Positions 40,482 through 46,738 of a DNA stretch of 46,738 nt are shown here, one piece after another (within the stretch, counting starts at the first letter, position 1; each line of letters opens with the position of its first letter). Location of the stretch: assembly GCA_038207585.1 (NCBI GenBank), contig JBBQZP010000028.1, positions 1 to 46,738 of the forward strand, in the 5' to 3' direction. Under the pieces are notes generated by a model that saw nothing but the letters and a program-made list of their open reading frames with translations, was not told where the DNA came from and ran no database searches. Made by a program: the position numbers and the translations under genes. The stretch comes from JBBQZP01 sp038207585 (GTDB lineage Bacteria; Pseudomonadota; Alphaproteobacteria; Rhodobacterales; Rhodobacteraceae).

Positions 40482-41273
40482 TTACGCCGAATGTGCGCCT
40501 TTGGCCAAAGCAGCCACCCGCTCCAGAACCTCGGCCACGGGCTTGCCCTCGCCAATGTCCTTGACGATGGCCGACCCCACAACGCAACCATCCGCAATGC
40601 CTGCGATGCCTTTTGCTGCCTCGGGCGTATTGATGCCAAAACCAACGATCACAGGCAGGTGCGTCGCCTTCTTGATGCGCGCCACTTCGGGCGCCACATC
40701 TTCGGGACGCGCCGCCGCCGCCCCTGTGATGCCGGTGATCGAGACGTAATAAACGAACCCCGAAGTGTTCTGCAGAACCTTGGGCAGACGTTTGGCATCG
40801 GTGGTGGGCGTGGCCAACCGGATGAAATTCAGCCCCGCCGCCTGCGCCGGGATGCACAATTCGGCATCTTCCTCGGGCGGCAGGTCCACAACGATCAGCC
40901 CGTCGATCCCTGCGGCCTGCGCCTCGGCCAGAAAGCGGTCAACCCCCCGCGCATAAATCGGGTTGTAATAGCCCATCAGAACGATCGGCGTCGTATCATC
41001 GCCCTTGCGGAATTCCGCAGCCATTTCAAGCGTATGGGTCAGCGTCATCCCCGCTTCCAGCGCACGCTGACCGGCAAGCTGGATCGTCGGGCCGTCCGCC
41101 ATCGGGTCGGTAAAGGCCATGCCAAGCTCGATGATATCAACGCCCGCTGCGGGCATCCCCTTCATCACGGCAAGCGATGTCGCCACATCAGGATCACCGC
41201 CCATGATATAGGCGACGAATGCCTTTTTCCCTTTGGCCTTCAGGTCGGCAAAGCGTGCGTCGATGCGTGACAT
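40482..41273 (-). CDS. trpA: Tryptophan synthase alpha chain
   Basis: Cleaves indole-3-glycerol phosphate to indole, which is channelled to TrpB. It is a TIM barrel of 263 residues with the catalytic Glu49 and Asp60 (VDIIELGMAFTDPMADGPTI), then VLMGYYNPIYARGV, GLIVVDLPPEE and the phosphate-binding VGFGINTPEAA. Start ATG 41271-41273 (MSRIDARFAD) has GGGGGAA upstream; the longer frame to 41855 overlaps ychF and is not coding. It is about 11 kb from trpB and divergent from ychF across 124 bp. Confidence 0.97.
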   Translation of the reverse strand: MSRIDARFADLKAKGKKAFVAYIMGGDPDVATSLAVMKGMPAAGVDIIELGMAFTDPMADGPTIQLAGQRALEAGMTLTHTLEMAAEFRKGDDTTPIVLMGYYNPIYARGVDRFLAEAQAAGIDGLIVVDLPPEEDAELCIPAQAAGLNFIRLATPTTDAKRLPKVLQNTSGFVYYVSITGITGAAAARPEDVAPEVARIKKATHLPVIVGFGINTPEAAKGIAGIADGCVVGSAIVKDIGEGKPVAEVLERVAALAKGAHSA

Positions 41274-41397
41274 CAAATTCCCCCGGTTTTGCAGCGGTGT
41301 GCGACAGGACGCGGCGAAAATCAATGGGGGGCGAGCACGCTTGAACCCGGCCCGCCTTGGCCATAGAAGCGGACAAGGCCGTGCAAGGAGCGACGCT

Positions 41398-42495
41398 ATG
41401 GGTTTCAAGATGGGTATCGTTGGTCTTCCGAATGTCGGAAAATCTACCCTTTTCAATGCTTTGACCCGGACGGCGGCAGCGCAGGCCGCGAACTTTCCGT
41501 TCTGCACGATTGAACCGAATGTGGGCGAGGTGGCAGTGCCCGATGACCGGTTGGAAAAGCTGGCGGCGATTGCGGGGTCCAAGCAGATCATTCCGACGCG
41601 GATGACGTTTGTCGATATTGCGGGGCTCGTCCGGGGTGCATCGAAAGGCGAGGGGTTGGGCAACCAATTCCTTGCAAACATTCGCGAATGTGACGCTATC
41701 GCCCATGTTTTGCGCTGTTTTGAGGACGGCGACATCACCCATGTCGAAGGCCGGATCGACCCGGTTGCCGATGCCGAAACAATCGAAACCGAACTGATGC
41801 TGGCCGATCTTGAGTCAGTGGAAAAGCGGCTTGCGAACCTAGCCCGCAAGATCAAGGGCGGCGAAAAGGATTCGGTCGATCAGCACCGCCTGCTCACCGA
41901 CGCGCTCAAGGCGCTGGAGGGCGGCAAACCTGCGCGCACCGTCAAGGTGGCCGCCGATGATCTGCGGACATGGCGGCTCTTGCAGCTTTTGACGTCAAAA
42001 CCCGTGCTTTTCGTCTGCAATGTCGAGGAGTCCAAAGCGGCATCCGGCAACAGCCAGTCGGCGCGGGTGGCTGAAATGGCAGCGGCGCAGGGCGCGGCGT
42101 CGGTGGTGATTTCCGCCCGGATTGAGGAAGAAATCAGCCAGCTAGCCGACGACGAAGCCGCGATGTTTCTTGAGGAAATGGGGCTGGAGGAACCCGGGCT
42201 GGATCGTCTTATCAAGGCCGGATATCAACTGCTTGGCTTGCAAACCTATTTCACCGTCGGCCCAAAGGAAGCGCGCGCCTGGACGATCTCCAAGGGCACG
42301 TTGGCGCCGCAGGCGGCAGGCGTCATTCACGGTGATTTTGAAAAGGGTTTCATCCGGTCGGAAACCGTGGGCTATGCTGATTACATCGCAGGCAACGGCG
42401 AGGCGGGTGCCAAGGAAGCAGGCAAGTTCCGGGTTGAAGGCAAGACTTACGAGGTCAAGGACGGAGATGTTCTGCATTTCCTTTTCAGTGGATGA
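41398..42495 (+). CDS. ychF: YchF/OLA1-family redox-responsive ATPase/GTPase
   Basis: A ribosome-associated P-loop protein of 365 residues. G1 is GLPNVGKST (9-17), G3-like DIAGLVRGASKGEG follows, VCNVEESKA stands at G4 where true GTPases have NKxD (the family prefers ATP), and the C-terminal TGS domain ends with VKDGDVLHFLFSG. Start ATG 41398 has AAGGAG 7 nt upstream. Housekeeping gene; the neighbouring FAD gene starts 61 nt later. Confidence 0.97.
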   Translation: MGFKMGIVGLPNVGKSTLFNALTRTAAAQAANFPFCTIEPNVGEVAVPDDRLEKLAAIAGSKQIIPTRMTFVDIAGLVRGASKGEGLGNQFLANIRECDAIAHVLRCFEDGDITHVEGRIDPVADAETIETELMLADLESVEKRLANLARKIKGGEKDSVDQHRLLTDALKALEGGKPARTVKVAADDLRTWRLLQLLTSKPVLFVCNVEESKAASGNSQSARVAEMAAAQGAASVVISARIEEEISQLADDEAAMFLEEMGLEEPGLDRLIKAGYQLLGLQTYFTVGPKEARAWTISKGTLAPQAAGVIHGDFEKGFIRSETVGYADYIAGNGEAGAKEAGKFRVEGKTYEVKDGDVLHFLFSG

Positions 42496-42556
42496 AAAAC
42501 CTGCGCGAACCTATCGCCGTTGAACGCATTTCTGGCGGATTGCCTTGGAGGGCACG

Positions 42557-43927
42557 ATGGTTGAACGGATCGGGAATGTGTCGTTCTGGTATGCCGATAT
42601 CGGCCTCCCGGCCCGCCGCTCAGTGCTTTCGGGTGATACGACGGCCGACATCTGCATCGTCGGGGCGGGATATACCGGGCTTTGGTCGGCATATTATCTG
42701 AAAAAGGCAAATCCCGACCTTGATGTGCTGGTGATTGAGCGTGAATTTGCAGGATTTGGTGCGTCGGGCCGCAATGGAGGCTGGCTGACCGGGGGCTTTG
42801 CCTGGAACCATCAGCGTTATTTGGAAACCTCGGACGAGGCGTCGGTGCGGGCGTTGGTCGCGGCGATGGGCGGCACGGTGGATGAGGTGATCCGCGTCGC
42901 CGAACACGAAGGGATCGACGCTGATATCCGCCGCACGGACGAATTGATGGTCGCCGTGACACCTGCCCAAGCCGTGCGGATGCAAGCCGAAGTGGCGCAT
43001 CGGCGGCACTGGGGTGAAGACCGGGTTCATGCAATTGACGCCACCCAAGTGCTTGACCGTATTGCGATTCCCGGCGCACTTGGGGCAATGGTGGTCGGCG
43101 GCGTGGCGCGTGTGCAACCGGCGAAACTGGTGCGCGGACTGGCCGATGCTGCCGAACGCTTGGGCGTGCGGATTGTTGAGGGCACCGCTGTCACCGACAT
43201 CGCGCCGGGGCGTGTGAGCACCGACAAGGGCATCGTTCAGGCCCCCGTCATCCTGCGCTGCACCGAAGGGTTCACGGCCGAACTGCCAGGATTGCGGCGC
43301 GAGTGGTTGCCGCTGAACTCGGCGCAGATCGTGACCGAGCCGCTGTCAGATGAAATCTGGCATAAGATCGGTTGGCAAAACTATGAAATCGTGGGTGATT
43401 TTGCAAATGCCTATTGTTACTGCCAGCGCACCCGCGAGGGGCGCATCGCGGTGGGTGCGCGGGGCGTGCCTTACCGCTATGGCTCGGGGATTGATGCGCA
43501 CGGCGCGCCAGACCCCAAAACAATCCGCCGCCTGACCGCGATTTTGCACCAGCATTTCCCCGCTGCACGCGACTCGCGGATTGATCACGCCTGGTGCGGC
43601 GTCCTGGGTGTTCCACGCGACTGGTGCGCCACGGTGGGGTTCGATGCGGGCACGGGTATCGGCTGGGCGGGCGGGTATGTGGGGGTCGGCGTGTCAACCT
43701 CAAACCTTGCGGGGCGGACTTTGGCCGATCTGGCGACGGGTCGGGCAACTGCGTTGACAGCACTGCCCTGGGTCAACCGCCGCGTGCGGAAATGGGAGCC
43801 GGAACCGCTGCGCTGGGCGGGTGTCACCGGCATGTATGCGCTGTTGCGCGCCGCTGACCGGGCCGAATCCGGGGGTGGCCCGCCATCACGGCTGGCGGCA
43901 CTGGGCAACTGGATGACCGGGCGCTGA
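42557..43927 (+). CDS. FAD-dependent oxidoreductase (DAO family)
   Basis: A 456-residue flavoenzyme of the DadA/PuuB-like glycine-oxidase group. The dinucleotide-binding motif ICIVGAGYTGLWSAYYL near residue 35 is followed by VIEREFAGFGASGRNGGWLT, the central substrate-domain strands, and the C-terminal GIGWAGGYVGVGVSTSNLAG, which binds the flavin ribityl chain. Likely it oxidises an amine or amino acid; the substrate is unknown. Start ATG 42557 has GGAGG 5 nt upstream. No partner gene is adjacent. Confidence 0.9.
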   Translation: MVERIGNVSFWYADIGLPARRSVLSGDTTADICIVGAGYTGLWSAYYLKKANPDLDVLVIEREFAGFGASGRNGGWLTGGFAWNHQRYLETSDEASVRALVAAMGGTVDEVIRVAEHEGIDADIRRTDELMVAVTPAQAVRMQAEVAHRRHWGEDRVHAIDATQVLDRIAIPGALGAMVVGGVARVQPAKLVRGLADAAERLGVRIVEGTAVTDIAPGRVSTDKGIVQAPVILRCTEGFTAELPGLRREWLPLNSAQIVTEPLSDEIWHKIGWQNYEIVGDFANAYCYCQRTREGRIAVGARGVPYRYGSGIDAHGAPDPKTIRRLTAILHQHFPAARDSRIDHAWCGVLGVPRDWCATVGFDAGTGIGWAGGYVGVGVSTSNLAGRTLADLATGRATALTALPWVNRRVRKWEPEPLRWAGVTGMYALLRAADRAESGGGPPSRLAALGNWMTGR

Positions 43928-43989
43928 TGGCATCTTCCCGCCAACGCTGCGTGCAGGCACCGGGCCCTAAACCCTGACCTGCGGTCGGG

Positions 43990-44295
43990 ACGATGATGTT
44001 TATGTCTTTGCCGAATCCGGCAGCGGGCGTGACCGTATCACTGACTTTTCGGCACCAAGGCAGGGAGATGACCGGCTGTACTTGCCCGGATTTGCCTTTG
44101 CTAACCATGCTGCGGAGCGTTGAGCGCAGGCGACTTCCGGTCGCAGCAACCACAGCCCGCGTTCGGTTCGTCTATGACCGCGATGATGCGCGCCTGTGGT
44201 ACGATGCCGACGGGTCCGGCGCTGCCCGCCCCGTTCTGATTGCGGCGTTCCAGCCGCAGGCAGTTGTGACGGCACTTGTTATCACGTTCTTTTAG
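43990..44295 (+). pseudogene. RTX/hemolysin-type calcium-binding protein, C-terminal remnant
   Basis: The first frame gives DDDVYVFAESGSGRDRITDF then RQGDDRLYLPGFAFANHAAE to a stop. In a shifted frame it continues FVYDRDDARLWYDADGSGAA and ARPVLIAAFQPQAVVTAL to TAG near 44293. This is the usual C-terminus of RTX proteins (last repeat, then a YDxDG block and the secretion-signal-like tail). At least one frameshift and the loss of all upstream repeats make it dead. It lies directly before a large RTX-type gene and may be a relic of duplication or rearrangement. Confidence 0.6.
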
Positions 44296-44568
44296 CCTGG
44301 GGTTTCGGCCTGCCTGATCCGAAAGGATGGGCGGGGTTTGATCCAGACGTCACCTCACGGGCCCACTTGTCGCAGGATTTGAAGGCGATGAACCGGTTCT
44401 GCCATACCCGGTGTGACGCCGGATCGGAATGTGCGCCGACTGCAAAAGTAGGACAGCCTCGGCTCCCGTTGTTCACAATATTTTTGCGCGTCACCCGAAT
44501 GCAGTATGACGCTGGATTTGGATCGGCGTTGAGTGCGGTATCTGAAATCCAGCACAGAGATCCCCCGG
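44296..44568. other. Intergenic region before the large RTX-type gene
   Basis: About 270 bp with no recognisable gene. It should carry the promoter for the downstream gene; an AT-rich patch at about 44480-44495 (TTCACAATATTTTTGCG) is the only promoter-like stretch I see. Confidence 0.35.
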
Positions 44569-46738
44569 ATGACCGACTTCACCTTTTCCGCGCTTGCCAA
44601 CGGGCAGGTTCTTGCGTTTTCGCCCGGCACGGACACCTTGCTGTTCGACTCGATTGCGCTTCATGCGGCTGACCTGCGATATCAGCAGGTCGCCGGCGGA
44701 TTGCTCTTTTCAATCGGCGGCAAGACGGTGGTTTTGTCAGGTATGACGCTGGCGCAGATTGCGGTCACCGGAATCGGGTTCGCGGATGGCAGCGCCCTGA
44801 TTTTCGGAGACGGCACGACGGGCGTGTTGCCGGATTTTTACGGCCAGGATTACGGTCTGGGTGGCACCTCCACCAACAACCTGCTGAACGGGCTTGGGGG
44901 CGCAGACTTTGTCGTGGGCGGGCGCGGCAATGACTGGATAATCGGCAACGTCGCCTTCCCGCCGTTGCAGCATGTTGCGCGTCTGGGGGGCGTGGGAGCG
45001 CCCACATCAACCCACGGTGCGACGATTTCCGCCGATGGAACTCTGATAAGCTTTGCTGGCGGCTGGACCGGGTTTGGCAGCCAGAACAACAACGCGTCCG
45101 ATGTGTTTGTTGCCAATCTGGGCGCAGGCACATTCAGCAACGAAAACTTGACCTACAATGGTGCGTTCGCCGGATCGGGGTCGGGCGTGCCCGTGATTTC
45201 GGCTGACGGGCGCTGGCTTGCCTTTTACAGCAACTCGGCCAACATGGTGCCGGGCAATCCGCCGGGGTCGATGATCTATGTCTCGGCCACAGATGGGGCA
45301 GGGATCGAGGCCGGATCGGTTGCCACGGGCGGCGCATTTGCCAACGGCTTTTCCAACAATCCCGATCTTTCGGGCGACGGACGCTATCTGGTCTTTCAAA
45401 GCCGGGCGACCAATCTGGCGGCCGCGGGCAATACCAGTCAGGACGACGTTTTCATCCGCGACCGGATAGCGGGTACAACCACCCGCGTTTCGACCAGCCT
45501 GACGGGGGGCGATGCGAACGCCGATGCCTTTGACGCGTCCGTGTCAGCCGATGGGCGTTATGTGGTCTTTACCAGTGCGGCAACGAACCTGACCACCGCG
45601 CGAACCGGGGGGGGATATAACGACATCTACCTGTGGGACAACAACATCGACACGCTGCGCAACATCACTGCAGGCCGGGGCGGCAGTGCGGCCAGCGCAA
45701 ATGCCGATGTCGTGGCCGATGGCAGCTATGGCGGCGTGGTCGTGTTTGAAACCAACAAGAAACTGGTCGCCGCCGATGTGAACAACCAGACCGATGTCTA
45801 CGCCTATACGATTGCCACCGGGGACTATCAGCAGGTGTCGGTCAAGGCCAACGGCGGCCAGGTTGCGCTTAGCAGTTCGAACGCTTCGATATCAGGGGAC
45901 GGGCGCTTTGTGGCTTTCACCAGCTTCAGTTCCGATCTGGTGGCGGGTGATACCAACGGCTTTGCCGATGTGTTCGTCAAGGATCTGTTCACGGGGGCAA
46001 TAGCGCTTGTCTCGCGGTTGCCGGGCGCGCAGGCCAATCAATCGTCTGGTGATGCCCAGATCTCGCTGGGCGGCGATTGGATCGTCTTTGAATCCTCGGC
46101 CAGCAATCTGGCGGCGACGGATGGTAACGGCGGTTTTCCCGATGTGTTCCGGGTTGCGAATCCACTGCTTCTGGACACGCTTCAGGGCGGGCTTGGCAAC
46201 GACACCTATGTGCTGGACCGCGCCGACCGGATCATCGAGGCGGCAAATGCGGGCCTTGATACGGTGCGCGCGAGCTTCAGCTATGTGCTGGGCAGCAATC
46301 TTGAAAATCTGGTGCTGACCGGGGCTGCAAGTATCAGCGGATATGGAAACACGCTGAACAACACGATCGTTGGCAATGCGGGCAACAACCTGATCGACGG
46401 GCGGGACGGATTTGATGTCGCATCTTACGGTGCGGCCACGGGTCCGGTGCAGGTCAGCCTGTCCATCGCGGGGGTGCAGGCGACGGGTGCAGGATCGGAC
46501 CGGCTGGTCAGCATCGAAGGGCTGGTCGGGTCCGGCTTCAATGATCGTCTGACCGGCAATGGCGGTGCAAACACCCTGAATGGCGGCGCGGGGGGTGACA
46601 CGATGACCGGCGGTGCCGGGGCCGATACTTACATCGCCGACTCGGTGTTTGACGTTGTCGTAGAGGCCGGCACCTCGCCCGAGACGGACCGCGTCATTTC
46701 GGCTGTAAACTGGACACTGGGCGCCCTTCTGGAAGACC
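44569..46738 (+). CDS. Large RTX-type protein with TolB-like propeller, partial (runs off window)
   Basis: Open without a stop from ATG 44569 to the last base (723 codons so far). After an N-terminal region (MTDFTFSALANGQVLAFSPG) comes a first RTX-type patch (NLLNGLGGADFVVGGRGND). About six PD40/TolB-like propeller blades follow, each with an S-x-DGR/DW-x-aliphatic-F motif (ISADGRWLAFYS, LSGDGRYLVFQS, VSADGRYVVFTS, ISGDGRFVAFTS, ISLGGDWIVFES). Then come calcium-binding repeats (LQGGLGNDTYVLDRADRIIE, NTLNGGAGGDTMTGGAGADT). Such proteins are usually secreted by a type I system using a C-terminal signal, which lies beyond the window. No ribosome site is clear. Function (adhesion, enzyme, S-layer) cannot be told. 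Confidence 0.85.
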   Translation, partial: MTDFTFSALANGQVLAFSPGTDTLLFDSIALHAADLRYQQVAGGLLFSIGGKTVVLSGMTLAQIAVTGIGFADGSALIFGDGTTGVLPDFYGQDYGLGGTSTNNLLNGLGGADFVVGGRGNDWIIGNVAFPPLQHVARLGGVGAPTSTHGATISADGTLISFAGGWTGFGSQNNNASDVFVANLGAGTFSNENLTYNGAFAGSGSGVPVISADGRWLAFYSNSANMVPGNPPGSMIYVSATDGAGIEAGSVATGGAFANGFSNNPDLSGDGRYLVFQSRATNLAAAGNTSQDDVFIRDRIAGTTTRVSTSLTGGDANADAFDASVSADGRYVVFTSAATNLTTARTGGGYNDIYLWDNNIDTLRNITAGRGGSAASANADVVADGSYGGVVVFETNKKLVAADVNNQTDVYAYTIATGDYQQVSVKANGGQVALSSSNASISGDGRFVAFTSFSSDLVAGDTNGFADVFVKDLFTGAIALVSRLPGAQANQSSGDAQISLGGDWIVFESSASNLAATDGNGGFPDVFRVANPLLLDTLQGGLGNDTYVLDRADRIIEAANAGLDTVRASFSYVLGSNLENLVLTGAASISGYGNTLNNTIVGNAGNNLIDGRDGFDVASYGAATGPVQVSLSIAGVQATGAGSDRLVSIEGLVGSGFNDRLTGNGGANTLNGGAGGDTMTGGAGADTYIADSVFDVVVEAGTSPETDRVISAVNWTLGALLED

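Noticed and set aside
40482..41855. Long version of trpA reaching 41855
   Set aside because: The first 194 codons overlap ychF in antisense and are not TrpA-like; the ATG at 41271-41273 has a ribosome site and matches the family start.

Overview
The window reads as a chromosomal segment of a Rhodobacterales (Roseobacter/Rhodobacter-type) alphaproteobacterium. The evidence is a high-GC coding style, the order miaB–phoH–ybeY–corC–lnt–metK–trmB and cmk–rpsA–ihfB–lapA–trpF, and a SAM/SAH riboswitch before metK, a class described from Rhodobacterales. No ribosomal RNA, CRISPR array or replication origin was seen.

Region 1 (1 to about 9650) is an accessory zone. It opens with the end of an IS21-family element that cuts off a type I restriction methylase gene (hsdM). 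A frameshifted zinc-ribbon-like ORF follows. Next comes a compact satellite-like element on the minus strand: integrase, a coupled hypothetical gene, an AlpA-like regulator, a small coupled ORF, and a 971-residue primase/AAA+ protein. It has no structural genes, and two AACCTA/TAGGTT dyads sit upstream of alpA. Beyond the integrase lie a long hairpin, a 455-bp IS5-type remnant with both terminal inverted repeats but an internally deleted transposase gene, and the wreck of an AIPR (abortive-infection) gene.

Region 2 (9648 to about 26925) is core chromosome. It holds miaB, two envelope proteins sharing a small Cys module, the phoH–ybeY–corC–lnt run, riboswitch–metK, trmB, aroA, a VOC protein, a decayed bchE-like radical SAM gene, cmk, rpsA, ihfB, lapA, trpF and a GNAT gene. 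A recurrent short palindrome lies downstream of three genes.

Region 3 (26926 to about 36440) mixes core and lineage-specific genes: a degraded ORF, an EEP-family nuclease, trpB, an Asp-rich secreted protein, a tRNA-like gene with no usable anticodon arm abutting a tRNA-Met(CAU)-like gene, a doubly broken slipin gene, two tandem PepSY-like proteins with acidic Gly/Asp/Ser tails, a membrane-anchored LuxR-type regulator, a DUF2237 protein and a serine hydrolase.

Region 4 (36497 to the end) holds pth and rplY, an MFS transporter overlapping lldD tail to tail, trpA, divergent ychF, a FAD oxidoreductase, an RTX-protein remnant, and the start of a large secreted-type protein with a TolB-like propeller and RTX repeats that runs off the window. 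The three trp genes (trpF, trpB, trpA) are separated from one another but lie within about 15 kb.

The best candidates for something new are the satellite-like element with its paired dyads, the anticodon-less tRNA-like gene, and the acidic PepSY-like pair beside a membrane-bound HTH protein. All functional statements come from reading the sequence; no database search was run.
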